Part shown: piece by piece, positions 22,671 to 31,088 of the stretch
Layout: every line of letters begins with the position of its first letter
Numbering within the stretch: the stretch's first letter is position 1
Assembly: GCF_000403435.2 (NCBI RefSeq)
Contig: NZ_KE159707.1
Location: 669,607 to 733,606, forward strand
Direction of reading: 5' to 3'
From: Oscillibacter sp. 1-3
GTDB lineage: Bacteria > Bacillota > Clostridia > Oscillospirales > Oscillospiraceae
DNA length: 64,000 bases
Position numbers and translations under genes: made by a program
The notes under the pieces: generated by a model
Databases searched by the model: none
Told to the model about the DNA's origin: nothing
The model's input: only the letters and a program-made list of their open reading frames with translations

Positions 22671-25442
22671 TCAGAACTCCGGAATGCTCGCCACGGCGGC
22701 GGCGCAGCGGGCACAGAGGGTGGGATGGGCGCTGTCGCTGCCCACGGAGGCAATCTGCTTCCAGCAGCGCTCGCACTTGGCGCCGCCGGCGGGCTCCACG
22801 TCCACCTTTAGAACGTTCATATCGCTCTTTCGCACCTCCGCCTGGGAGACGATGAGAATATCGGCCAGGGCTTCCGCGTCCATTCCGTCCAGCGCGGTTT
22901 CAAACGCGGGCACCGTGAGAACGACCTTCGCCTCCAGGCTCTTGCCGATCTTCTTCTCGTTCCGGGCCGTTTCCAGGGCCTGGTTGACGACATCCCGCAG
23001 TTTAATGACCTTGTTCCACCGCTCCATCGTCTCCTCGTCCAGGGCGCAGTCCGCAAAGGGCCGGTTCATGTCGTTGAACAGCACGTTCCGCCCGTCGTCG
23101 CTCTCCCGGTGGGGCATGGCCTGCCAGATCTCGTCGCAGGTGAAGCACAGGATGGGGGCCATGATCTTGGTCATGGTGTCCAGAATCAGGAACAGGGCGG
23201 TCTGGGCGCTGCGGCGGCTTTGGCCGTCTGTCTCGTCGCAGTAGAGCCGGTCCTTGATGATGTCCAGATAGAAGTTGCTCATCTCCACCACGCAGAAGTC
23301 GTTGACGGCGTGGGTGACGGTGAGGAACTCGTACTCGTCATAGCCCTTGAAGCACTTTTCCATCAGGGCGTTCAGGCGGGCGACGGCCCAGCGGTCCAGC
23401 TCCTCCATCTCCGCGGCGGGGGTGAGACGGTTGGGATCGAAGCCGCTGAGGTTCCCCAGGCAGTACCGGGCGGTGTTGCGGAATTTCAGGTAGTTTTGAC
23501 TCAGCTGCTTGAAGATCTCGTGGGAGCAGCGGACGTCGGCGTGATAGTCGCTGTTGGCGGCCCAGAGGCGCAGGATGTCCGCGCCGTATTTCTCAAAAAC
23601 CTCGGCGGGGTCCATGCCGTTGCCGGCGGATTTGTGCATGGCCTTGCCCTCGCCGTCCACAGTCCAGCCGTGGGTGACGCACTCACGGAAGGGCGCGCCC
23701 CTGCCGAAGGCGCCCACGGCGGTGAGCAGGGAGCTCTGGAACCACCCGCGGTACTGGTCCAACCCCTCCAGGTACATAGTGGCGGGCCAGAAGCCCTGGT
23801 CCTTCTTCATGGAGGCGAAGTGGGTGGAGCCGGAGTCGAACCAGCCGTCCAGGGTGTCCTCCTCCTTGTCAAAGCCGGATTTGCCGCCGCAGTGGGGGCA
23901 GGCGAAGCCGCCGGGCAGGATGTCCGCCGCGTCCTTTTCAAACCAGGCGTTGGAGCCCTCCGCCGCAAACAGGGCGGAGATGGCGGAGATGGTCTCGTCC
24001 GTCACGACGGGCTTGCCGCAGTCCCTGCAGTACACCACGGGGATGGGCAGGCCCCAGCGGCGCTGGCGGGAGATGCACCAGTCGGTGCGCTCCCGGATCA
24101 TGGACTTCATCCGGTCAATGCCCCACTTGGGCACCCAGCGGACCTCGTCCGCCGCCGCGCAGGCCTCGTCCTTGAAGGACTCCACAGAGCAAAACCACTG
24201 GGGCGTGGCCCGGAAGATGATGGGGTGCTTGCAGCGCCAGCAGTGGGGATAGCTGTGGACGATGTCCTCAGAGGCGAAGAGCATGCCGCTCTCCTTCATG
24301 TCGGCGAGAATCACGGGGTTGGACTCGTCGGTGGACATGCCGGCGTACTTTCCAGCGTAGTCGGTGTGCTTTCCCTGGTCGTCCACGGGAACCACCATGT
24401 CCATGTTGTAGCGCCTGCAGGTCTGGTAGTCGTCCGCGCCGAAGCCGGGGGCGGTGTGGACGCAGCCGGTGCCGGAGTCCATGGTGACGTAGTCCGCGTT
24501 CACCAGGCGGCTGGTCTTGGGCAGGAAGGGGTGGTCCGCCTCCATGTTCTCGAAGAAGCTGCCGGGGTGGGTCTCCACGATCTCCCAGGTGTCAAAGCCG
24601 CCCAGACCCATGACCTTCTCCACCAGGGCCTCGGCCATGATGTAGCTCTCGCCGTTGGGGGCCTTGACGACGGCGTAGCTCTCGCTGGGGTGCAGGGCGA
24701 TGGCCAGGTTCCCCGGCAGAGTCCAGATGGTGGTGGTCCAGATGACGAAGAAGAGCTTGGCTGTATCCAGGTGGGACAGCTTCCCCTGATCCTCATGCAT
24801 GGGGAACTTCACATAGACGGTGGTGCAGGGGTCGTCCTGGTACTCGATCTCCGCCTCCGCCAGGGCGGTCTCGTCGTGGGGGCACCAGTACACGGGCTTG
24901 AGGCCCTTGTAGATATACCCCTTCTTGTACATCTCGCCAAAAACCTTCACCTCCTCGGCCTCAAAGCCGGGGTCCATGGTCAGGTAGGGGTGGTCCCAGT
25001 CCCCCACGACGCCGATGCGCTTGAAGGCCTCCATCTGGACGCCCACGTAGTGCTGGGCGAACTCGTGGCAGGCGGAGCGGAACTCCGGCACGCTCATGGC
25101 CTTGCGGTTGAGCTTGTTCTGCTTGATGATGGCGGACTCAATGGGCATGCCGTGGTTGTCCCAGCCGGGGATATAGGGGGTATAGTAGCCCCGCATGGCG
25201 TAGGACCGGGTGATGATGTCCTTGATGGCTTTGTTCATAGCGGTGCCCATGTGGATGGAGCCGTTGGAGAAGGGAGGGCCGTCGTGGAGATTGAAGAGGG
25301 GCTTGCCCTCGTTCTTCTTGAGAAGCTCGTGGTAGATGTCCTCGGCCTCCCAGCGCTTGAGCATCTCCGGCTCCCGCTTGGGCAGGCCCGCCCGCATGGG
25401 GAATTCCGTCTTGGGGAGATTGATGGTCTTGTTGTAGTCCAT
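22671..25442 (-). CDS. ileS: Isoleucyl-tRNA synthetase
   Basis: Class I synthetase charging tRNA-Ile, with an editing domain. The 923 residues contain the HIGH-type motif (FSNGSIHMGTAMNKAIKD, about residue 57), the CP1 editing region, a KMSKS-position motif written KAMHKSAGNGMDP (about 600) and a C-terminal zinc site CERCWKQ ... CARC. ATG 25442 follows AAAGGAGTAATACAAA. The KMSKS variant MHKS occurs in other clostridial IleS, so it is not a defect. Upstream are two small genes and a T-box leader that probably governs the whole set. Confidence 0.96.
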   Translation of the reverse strand: MDYNKTINLPKTEFPMRAGLPKREPEMLKRWEAEDIYHELLKKNEGKPLFNLHDGPPFSNGSIHMGTAMNKAIKDIITRSYAMRGYYTPYIPGWDNHGMPIESAIIKQNKLNRKAMSVPEFRSACHEFAQHYVGVQMEAFKRIGVVGDWDHPYLTMDPGFEAEEVKVFGEMYKKGYIYKGLKPVYWCPHDETALAEAEIEYQDDPCTTVYVKFPMHEDQGKLSHLDTAKLFFVIWTTTIWTLPGNLAIALHPSESYAVVKAPNGESYIMAEALVEKVMGLGGFDTWEIVETHPGSFFENMEADHPFLPKTSRLVNADYVTMDSGTGCVHTAPGFGADDYQTCRRYNMDMVVPVDDQGKHTDYAGKYAGMSTDESNPVILADMKESGMLFASEDIVHSYPHCWRCKHPIIFRATPQWFCSVESFKDEACAAADEVRWVPKWGIDRMKSMIRERTDWCISRQRRWGLPIPVVYCRDCGKPVVTDETISAISALFAAEGSNAWFEKDAADILPGGFACPHCGGKSGFDKEEDTLDGWFDSGSTHFASMKKDQGFWPATMYLEGLDQYRGWFQSSLLTAVGAFGRGAPFRECVTHGWTVDGEGKAMHKSAGNGMDPAEVFEKYGADILRLWAANSDYHADVRCSHEIFKQLSQNYLKFRNTARYCLGNLSGFDPNRLTPAAEMEELDRWAVARLNALMEKCFKGYDEYEFLTVTHAVNDFCVVEMSNFYLDIIKDRLYCDETDGQSRRSAQTALFLILDTMTKIMAPILCFTCDEIWQAMPHRESDDGRNVLFNDMNRPFADCALDEETMERWNKVIKLRDVVNQALETARNEKKIGKSLEAKVVLTVPAFETALDGMDAEALADILIVSQAEVRKSDMNVLKVDVEPAGGAKCERCWKQIASVGSDSAHPTLCARCAAAVASIPEF

Positions 25443-25479
25443 TTTGTATTACTCCTTTATGATATTGCAATTTGTATTC

Positions 25480-25671
25480 TCAGTAATCTGCCATGACCCT
25501 GCGGCAGGTCCGGCAGATCCAGGCGGGAACGCCCTTGGGGCTCAGGGAGAAGCGGCTGATCTTCACTTTGTCCAAAAGGTCATAACCGCCCTCCGGCACC
25601 CAGCGGATTTGAAAGCCTCCGGCGGTCAGCCGGCCCTCCTCCATTAACCCGCCGCATTTGGGACAGTTCAT
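25480..25671 (-). CDS. Small zinc-ribbon protein (DUF6487-like)
   Basis: The 63-residue protein has two Cys pairs, CPKCGG at the N-terminus and CRTCRR at the C-terminus, with a predicted beta-rich middle (GGFQIRWVPEGG). It resembles the PF20097/DUF6487 family of unknown function. ATG 25671 follows GGAGGGCCCG. It lies 10 bases after the upstream gene and 37 before ileS, within the T-box-led operon. A paralogue of equal length is at 57307-57498. Confidence 0.75.
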   Translation of the reverse strand: MNCPKCGGLMEEGRLTAGGFQIRWVPEGGYDLLDKVKISRFSLSPKGVPAWICRTCRRVMADY

Positions 25672-25681
25672 CGGGCCCTCC

Positions 25682-26194
25682 TTATATCGTGTGTTCCACG
25701 CCCCACGCCTCCTGGCCGCCGAAGGCGCACTCCGCGCCGTCTATCTTCCACTCGTCCCCGAAGGGCCGCAGGATGAAACGGTAGCGGTAGCTGTAAGAGA
25801 TGGGGTTCTCCGTGGACACCAGGGCCTTTTTGGCGGACTTCATGGTAAAATAGACCGTGGGCTCCGGAGCGCCGAAGAGGTAGTCGTATTTGGCGGGCTT
25901 GCCGAAGCTCCTCGCCGCGCCCCATCGCAGCGGCTTCTCCGTGCAGCGGGGAGCGACCAGCTCCAGATACCGGCGGCGGTACTCCTCCCACAGCGATTCC
26001 TCCGCCGGGGTGGACTGGTGGGGGGAAATCCCCGCCGCAGCCTGTTCCTCCCGGAGCTTCAGGGAGCGGGTGCAGATCTCTCGTTCCAGCTCGTTCCGCT
26101 GCCGCAGCAGCTCCACCAGCGGCGGCACCAGCGCCTCCGCCAGGGGCTGGAATTTTTCCGGGGTGTCCTGCATGACGATTCTGACGGCTTCCAT
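25682..26194 (-). CDS. Hypothetical protein, NTF2-like C-terminal region
   Basis: The 170-residue protein (ATG 26194, MEAVRIVMQD) has an N-terminal helical part with a long coiled stretch (about 15-60) and a C-terminal alpha+beta part (TVYFTMKSAKKALVSTENP, YRYRFILRPFGDEWKIDG) that looks like an NTF2-fold, as in some immunity proteins. Codons upstream of 26194 overlap the T-box terminator and are not used. It is the first gene after the T-box leader, with the zinc-ribbon gene and ileS following closely. Its function is unknown. Confidence 0.7.
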   Translation of the reverse strand: MEAVRIVMQDTPEKFQPLAEALVPPLVELLRQRNELEREICTRSLKLREEQAAAGISPHQSTPAEESLWEEYRRRYLELVAPRCTEKPLRWGAARSFGKPAKYDYLFGAPEPTVYFTMKSAKKALVSTENPISYSYRYRFILRPFGDEWKIDGAECAFGGQEAWGVEHTI

Positions 26195-26229
26195 TCTGTC
26201 AGCTTCCTTTCTGAATTGCGCCGGGACCG

Positions 26230-26525
26230 GGGAAGGCCTCGAAAAACAAAAACGCCTCCGTCTCCTCATAAGAGACGGAGGCGCATCCTCCGCGGTACCA
26301 CTCTCGCTTGCCGCCCACCTTCCGGGACGCGGCCCCTCACGGCCCGCAGTCACGGGCCGGCGGAGTAACGCCCGCCACACGTCCTCGCTTACTCGCGTCG
26401 TCTTTCAGCGGGAGGCTCCAAGGGGATATTCGCCGCCGGCCCACGCCGCCTCGCACCAAACGGCGGCTCTCTTGGCAGGGTCCCGGAGCGGTTACTCGTC
26501 CTTATCTACGCCAGATTGTTCAATT
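26230..26525 (-). promoter_or_regulatory. T-box riboswitch leader, probably isoleucine
   Basis: On the minus strand the leader contains stem I elements (AGAGAGCC and GGTGCGAGGCGG), the antiterminator T-box GAGTGGTACCGCGG (26290-26303), and a terminator with stem CGCCTCCGTCTC/GAGACGGAGGCG (26253-26283) followed by T-runs (26241-26252). In the specifier-loop context GAATATCCCCTTGGAG the codon ATC (26425-26427) fits isoleucine, in keeping with ileS two genes downstream. Uncharged tRNA-Ile would stabilise antitermination. Confidence 0.93.
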
Positions 26526-26531
26526 ATCCGT

Positions 26532-26559
26532 ATCATACCACGTTTTATTGGTTTGTCAA
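26532..26559 (-). promoter_or_regulatory. Promoter of the T-box leader
   Basis: TTGACA (26554-26559) and TATGAT (26532-26537) on the minus strand are 16 bp apart and start the leader a few bases downstream. Confidence 0.75.
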
Positions 26560-26600
26560 CCGGATTTTGCGCAAAATTTCGGTTTCTGATTCCCGGTTTC

Positions 26601-26768
26601 TCACTGATAGCGGTACCGCTGCTGGGTATATTGGTCAATGGCCGCCTGAAAATACTCCCAGCTGCGAAACTCCAGCATCTGAAACCCCGACTCCTGGTGG
26701 AAGGACACCACGCGGTCCTCCGCGTTCACCCAGATCCGCCACACCCGCTCTTCTCCCCGCGCCTGCAA
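26601..26768 (-). CDS. Small protein A of a twin family next to Xre
   Basis: The 55-residue protein is read from TTG 26768, which has GGGGAGGGG a few bases upstream; the in-frame ATG at 26807 abuts the operators and lacks a ribosome site. Its body VWRIWVNAEDRVVSFHQES ... EFRSWEYF ... QYTQQRYRYQ closely matches the protein at 27279-27449, and the two end identically (YRYQ). No known domain was recognised. It is divergent from the Xre regulator, with two operator-like palindromes in between. Confidence 0.65.
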   Translation of the reverse strand: MQARGEERVWRIWVNAEDRVVSFHQESGFQMLEFRSWEYFQAAIDQYTQQRYRYQ

Positions 26769-26810
26769 AGCCGTCCCCTCCCCGCTTCGACAAATACCGT
26801 CTTCCATTTT

Positions 26811-26850
26811 ATGCGATTATCGTATAAAAATCAATATGCAATTTTCGCAT
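26811..26850. promoter_or_regulatory. Pair of operator-like palindromes upstream of the Xre gene
   Basis: ATGCGATTATCGTAT (26811-26825) and ATGCAATTTTCGCAT (26836-26850) are imperfect 15-bp palindromes, 25 bp centre to centre, in the divergent spacer. Equal spacing of about 2.4 turns suggests cooperative binding by the adjacent Xre protein. Confidence 0.55.
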
Positions 26851-26892
26851 ATCCTAAAATGGCGGCAGAGCGACGGATGGGAGGCGCGTGGG

Positions 26893-27108
26893 ATGTACCA
26901 GCGGATACGGGATATGCGGGAGGACCGGGACCTGCCCCAGCGGGCCCTGGCGGGGCTGCTCCACGTCTCCCAGGCCACTTACTCCCGGTATGAGAGCGGC
27001 GGGCTGGATGTGCCCAGCTCCGCCCTGATCGCACTGGCGATGTTTTACGGCACCAGCGTGGATTACCTGCTGGGGCTTACGGATGATCCTGCACCTTATC
27101 GAAGGTGA
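26893..27108 (+). CDS. Xre-family transcriptional regulator
   Basis: The 71-residue protein (ATG 26893, with GGGAGG about 8 bases upstream) is little more than an HTH_XRE domain: RIRDMREDRDLPQRALAGLL, then the recognition helix region VSQATYSRYESGG and YLLGLTDDP. It probably represses itself and the divergent small protein gene through the palindromes at 26811-26850. Genes for twin small proteins flank it on both sides. Similar stand-alone Xre proteins occur in toxin-antitoxin and prophage contexts, but no partner of that type is evident. Confidence 0.88.
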   Translation: MYQRIRDMREDRDLPQRALAGLLHVSQATYSRYESGGLDVPSSALIALAMFYGTSVDYLLGLTDDPAPYRR

Positions 27109-27138
27109 GGGGGGCTCCTGCGGAGGGGCGGAGGAGTT

Positions 27139-27212
27139 CGCGCCTCGGGCGCGGGACGGGGGGTGTACCGCCCTTCGGGCGGGGGAGGTTTTTTCTCCCC
27201 CGCCCGTTAGGG
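27139..27212 (-). repeat. Hairpin-module repeat, dispersed family, locus 2
   Basis: Contains the reverse complement of CCCGCGCCCGAGGCGCG (27139-27156), the CCGCCCTTCGGGCGG hairpin (27168-27182) and a variant end module, CCGCCCGTTAGGG. The order equals the flank of the giant palindrome. Confidence 0.75.
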
Positions 27213-27278
27213 CTGGTAAAAATCTTCCCCGGGGGACAGAGGCACAAAGAGAGGGACCGCTGCGCGGCCCCCTCTTTG

Positions 27279-27449
27279 TTACTGGTATCTGTACTGCTTT
27301 CCGGTGTACTGCTCCACGCAGCTGAGAAACAGCTCCCGGCTGCGGAACTCCATGAGCTGGCAGCCCTCCTCCTCGTGAAAGGACACGATGCGCCGGTGGT
27401 TGTCCACCCACACCCGCCACAGATTTTCAGCATTCCTTGTTTGCTCCAT
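27279..27449 (-). CDS. Small protein B of the twin family
   Basis: The 56-residue protein (ATG 27449, MEQTRNAENLWRVW, with GGGAG upstream) shares WRxWV, RxVSFHxExG, xEFRS and QYTxxxYRYQ with the 55-residue product at 26601-26768. Charge-rich and aromatic, no Cys, no membrane segment. An upstream in-frame ATG (27497) would add 16 residues but has no ribosome site. It may be a duplicated accessory protein of the Xre regulator; function is unknown. Confidence 0.65.
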   Translation of the reverse strand: MEQTRNAENLWRVWVDNHRRIVSFHEEEGCQLMEFRSRELFLSCVEQYTGKQYRYQ

Positions 27450-27559
27450 TTCAGAAGGCTCCCTTCCTAAATTTTTACACACGTTTCCACGGTACACAGC
27501 CCGTCTATATAATAAGACGAAAGAGCGGGCCGTTTTGTTTCACTTTATCGGAAAATTTT

Positions 27560-28240
27560 TCAGAAATTTTTTTCGGCCTCGCGTTCCGCAGCCTCCAGCG
27601 CGTCCGCCGCCGCCGACACGTCCTCCAAAAAGGCGTCCCAGGCATCCGGGTCCGCTACGTAATACAGCGGGCACAGCTTTCCTGTTACGTCGTAGTGGCG
27701 GATCACGTCCTCCTTCGGGTCCAGACGGAACTCGTGACACAGCCACGCTGTCAGCTCCACGCACCGCTCATAGGAGGGGAGGCTGAACACCCCGGTCTCG
27801 TCCGGGTGGCAGACCTCAATAGACACCGTGTCGTCGTTGCGGCTGTTGGAGGCGTAGGCGATCTCCGTCAGGGGGACGCACTGGATGACCTCCCCCTCCA
27901 GCCCGATGATAAAATGGCTGCTGGCGTAGGTCGCCGTGCTGCCGGAGGACAGGGACTCAAAGTAATTCCGGTTGGCCTGCGCCGTGGTGCCGGGGTTGCC
28001 CACGTAGTGGATCACCACGCCTTTTATCTTTTTCAGCGCCTCTCCGGGGCGGGACCACTCGTTGGGCGTGAGATAGTCCTTTTCCACATAGTCCGGCACC
28101 GGCGTCTCCTCCGCCGGGAGGGCTCTGCCTCCCAGCAGCTTGGAGATGCCCGCGGCAATCACCGCCAGAGTCAGCGCCGCCAGCACGGCGCAGAGAATCA
28201 CGAAGCGGGGATTCAGCCGCCTCTTCCTGCAACGCTCCAT
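27560..28240 (-). CDS. N-acetylmuramoyl-L-alanine amidase, membrane-anchored
   Basis: Amidase_2/PGRP-fold enzyme that would cut the muramic acid-L-alanine bond outside the membrane. The 226 residues have a basic N-terminus, one hydrophobic helix (about 14-36), then the catalytic domain with zinc ligands in VVIHYVGN (His about 77), SHFIIGLEGEVIQC, SIEVCHPDE and RHYDVTGKLCP (second His and Cys). A Glu-rich helix closes the protein. It starts 3 bases after the ABC permease and ends the GntR-ABC operon, hinting at a wall-remodelling or antibiotic-stress role (inference). Confidence 0.88.
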   Translation of the reverse strand: MERCRKRRLNPRFVILCAVLAALTLAVIAAGISKLLGGRALPAEETPVPDYVEKDYLTPNEWSRPGEALKKIKGVVIHYVGNPGTTAQANRNYFESLSSGSTATYASSHFIIGLEGEVIQCVPLTEIAYASNSRNDDTVSIEVCHPDETGVFSLPSYERCVELTAWLCHEFRLDPKEDVIRHYDVTGKLCPLYYVADPDAWDAFLEDVSAAADALEAAEREAEKNF

Positions 28241-28243
28241 GGC

Positions 28244-30217
28244 TCAGCCGGTGGTCCCCATAAGAATGACGGAGTCCGAGACCGTCTCCGGCCAGACCGC
28301 CTCCGCCGACGGAGTCCGAACCCGGGACGACTCCCCGCCGTATTCCTCCGGGTACATCTCCGCGTAGGTCACCAGGTCCGCGCTTGTCACCAGGCCCAGC
28401 TCCATGAGGCAGGCGGTGACAGCGGTCATCTCCGGCCGCACCTTGATGTCGATCCAGTCATTCCTGAACATGTTCTGCTCCAGGCTTTGACGGAAGCTGA
28501 GACTCAGGCTCATGGCGTAGGCGGTGCCCTGGGTCTCCTCACGGGTGTCCAGCCAGTTGACCTGGCCCCAGCGGCCCGCCACGGCGTCCCGGGTCAGCGC
28601 CTCCAGAATGGCGGCGGCCTCCCGGTCGCTGAGGTCGTAGCCCTCGTCCCGGCTGTTGAGGTAGATGCTGCCGCCGGCGGGCTCATAGCCGTCGCCGTTG
28701 GCGTGAATGCGCTTGAGGCGCATCTCCTGGCTGTTCACCAGCTGGTCCAGCAGATAGTCGTAGGTGCCGGACCGGCCCAGACGGTCCCGGGTCAGGGGCA
28801 TGTAGTAGACTCGCTGCACCTCCTGGCCGCCAGTGGTGATATAGGTCAGGCTGACGCTGGCATGGGTCAGGGCATCCTCCGCAAGCACGGACAGATCGGA
28901 CTGCTTCGAGTTCAGGATGTAGTCCCGGTCCGCGGCGATGGCGGCGTGGACCGCCCGCACCTGTTCCAGCAGTTCGTCCTCCTCCCCGGGATAGAAGGTG
29001 TAGCTATTGTTGTCCACGTAGAGCTCTGCCCGCTGGATCTGGCTGATCTCCGGCACCCGGCCCGCTGCGCCGAAGACATCCATTTTCAGCGCGCCGCAGA
29101 CCACCGCGATGCCCGCCGCCACCAGGGCCAGGCCCTTCCAGCTGCCCCGGAACACCCGCAGAGTCTTGGCCAGCAGCATGGAGGCTCCGTAGTACCCGAT
29201 GGCTCCGGTCAGGAACATGACCACCGCCAGGGGCGCCACCTTGAAATACTCGTCATACCAGAACATGCTGTAGATCAGCTGGCCTCCCAGCAGAGCGGCC
29301 AGGGCCGCCACGCCGTACCGGAAGAAGGGCTGCATCCAGCCCACGGCCACCACGTCCCCGGCCCGCTCGCTCTGGCGGCGGCGGTAGAGGGCGAAGGCAA
29401 ACGCCAGCAGCGCCACCCCCGCCAGGGCGTACACGGCGATGATCCACAGGTTCTCTATGCGGACGGAAACCAGCTCAAATCTGACAAACTCGCCGACGGA
29501 ATTGACGATCTCCCGATACTCTGCGTCCATCGACACGTTCCGGTAGAGATAGACCGTGGGGGACAGAAATTCCAGAAAGCCGGTGTAGTCCGTGCTGAAC
29601 CCGAAGATGAAGCCCCTGGCAAAGTTGGACAGCAGCAGGTCCAGGATCGCCTCCAGGAAGTGCAGCAGCAGGTACAGCGCCGGCATGGCGAAGGCGTTGC
29701 CGGTGATGAAGGCTGCAAGCGTCGCGCTGGAGAAGTAGAAAAAGCTCTCCCCCAGCACGCCCAGAATGGTCACCAGCAGTCCCACCGGCTCGAAGAGGCC
29801 GAAGGCCGCCGAGGTGAGAACACACAGCGTCCCGGTGACGGCAAAGGGGATTAGCAGCATGGCCGCCCCCGCCAGGAAGCTGGTCACAAACAGCCCCTCC
29901 CGCCGGATGGGCAGGGTGTGCATCAGGCCGGCGGAGCGTGCGTTATAGAGGTAGTTCCACACCGCCATGGCGCACAGAAGGCCGTACAGCAGGCAGACCG
30001 CGGGCACGGCGGCCTGTAAAACGTCGTAATACAGCTTGGTCATCTCCAGCGGCGCACCCGCCGAAACCCCGGCGTACCCGCCGTACCGCAGCAGCTTGGA
30101 CAGCATGGCCAGCGGGAACAGCGCCCCGATGAAGGACGCTCCGCCCCACAGGGGCCAGAACCTGGAGAGGTCCTTCAGGAACAATGTTTTATTAAAGTAC
30201 AATGTCTTTGACCGCAT
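28244..30217 (-). CDS. ABC-transporter permease, DUF6449-type
   Basis: The 657-residue membrane protein starts at ATG 30217 (MRSKTLYFNKTLFLKDLSRF), preceded by GGAGGTGCGGACT. Its first half has several transmembrane helices of the ABC-2 permease kind (about residues 15-330), followed by two more helices (about 335-390) and a C-terminal soluble domain of about 250 residues. It overlaps the ATPase gene by 26 bases. With the ATPase and a YtrA-type GntR regulator it forms a drug/peptide-export-like or bacitracin-type module; the substrate is unknown. Confidence 0.85.
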   Translation of the reverse strand: MRSKTLYFNKTLFLKDLSRFWPLWGGASFIGALFPLAMLSKLLRYGGYAGVSAGAPLEMTKLYYDVLQAAVPAVCLLYGLLCAMAVWNYLYNARSAGLMHTLPIRREGLFVTSFLAGAAMLLIPFAVTGTLCVLTSAAFGLFEPVGLLVTILGVLGESFFYFSSATLAAFITGNAFAMPALYLLLHFLEAILDLLLSNFARGFIFGFSTDYTGFLEFLSPTVYLYRNVSMDAEYREIVNSVGEFVRFELVSVRIENLWIIAVYALAGVALLAFAFALYRRRQSERAGDVVAVGWMQPFFRYGVAALAALLGGQLIYSMFWYDEYFKVAPLAVVMFLTGAIGYYGASMLLAKTLRVFRGSWKGLALVAAGIAVVCGALKMDVFGAAGRVPEISQIQRAELYVDNNSYTFYPGEEDELLEQVRAVHAAIAADRDYILNSKQSDLSVLAEDALTHASVSLTYITTGGQEVQRVYYMPLTRDRLGRSGTYDYLLDQLVNSQEMRLKRIHANGDGYEPAGGSIYLNSRDEGYDLSDREAAAILEALTRDAVAGRWGQVNWLDTREETQGTAYAMSLSLSFRQSLEQNMFRNDWIDIKVRPEMTAVTACLMELGLVTSADLVTYAEMYPEEYGGESSRVRTPSAEAVWPETVSDSVILMGTTG

Positions 30218-31088
30218 AGTCCGCACCTCCCAGCTCGTAAATAAAGATCTCCTCCAGCGTCAGCGGCACCGCGTCCACCAGCAGCGGGCTGTATGCCGCC
30301 AGCCGGTCCGCGGCCTCCTGGGCGCTCATCCGCATAATTAAGGTGTGAATACGGCCGATCTTCGAGGCGTGAAGCACCGGCAGCTCGGGCGGGACCTCTG
30401 TCACGCCGTCCTGAAACACCACCTGGAGCTTTACCATATTGTCCTGCAATTGGGCCAGACTCCGTTCCAGCAGCACCCTGCCCCGGTCCATAATGCCCAC
30501 GTGGTCGCACACGTCCTCCAGCTCCCGCAGGTTGTGGGAGCTCACCAGCACCGTGGTGCCCCGCTGGCTCACGTCCCCCATCACCAGCGACCAAACCTGC
30601 CGCCGCATCACCGGGTCCAGGCCGTCCACCGGCTCATCCAGAATCAGGTAGTCCGGCATGCAGCTGAGCACCAGCCAGAAGGCCGCCTGCTTCTGCATGC
30701 CCTTGGAGAGGCGGCGGATGGCCCGCTTCTCGTCAATGCCGAAGACCTCCCGCAGCTTCTCGTACCGCTCCATGGAAAAGCCGGGGTAAAATCCGCGGTA
30801 AAAGCGGCACATGTCCCGAATGGTGGACTGGCTGAAATAGTACCAGTCGTCGGGAATGACGCCCACCCGGGCTTTCAGCGCGTCGTTCTCCCACACATCC
30901 TCGCCGCCGATGCGCACCGTGCCCGCGTCCTGGCGGTAGATGCCCGTCAGGTGGCGGATCAGGGTGGATTTGCCCGCGCCGTTGGGGCCCACCAGGCCGT
31001 ATACGCTGCCCGTGGGCACCGTGACGGCGGCCGCATCCAGGGCCGTGAAGCTGTCAAACCGCTTCGTCAGGCCGTTTACTTCAATCAT
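30192..31088 (-). CDS. ABC-transporter ATPase
   Basis: The 298 residues contain Walker A GPNGAGKST (about 34-42), the signature RRLSKGMQKQ (about 128), Walker B DYLILDEPVDGLDP (about 150) and the H-loop VSSHNLRE. A C-terminal extension of about 80 residues follows. Its start overlaps the gntR stop (31085-31088) and its end overlaps the permease start, so regulator, ATPase and permease form one translated set. Confidence 0.94.
   Translation of the reverse strand: MIEVNGLTKRFDSFTALDAAAVTVPTGSVYGLVGPNGAGKSTLIRHLTGIYRQDAGTVRIGGEDVWENDALKARVGVIPDDWYYFSQSTIRDMCRFYRGFYPGFSMERYEKLREVFGIDEKRAIRRLSKGMQKQAAFWLVLSCMPDYLILDEPVDGLDPVMRRQVWSLVMGDVSQRGTTVLVSSHNLRELEDVCDHVGIMDRGRVLLERSLAQLQDNMVKLQVVFQDGVTEVPPELPVLHASKIGRIHTLIMRMSAQEAADRLAAYSPLLVDAVPLTLEEIFIYELGGADYAVKDIVL

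Noticed and set aside
23109-25496. 795-codon open frame antisense to ileS
   Set aside because: Same reason: overlaps the conserved ileS frame, composition typical of an antisense GC-rich shadow.
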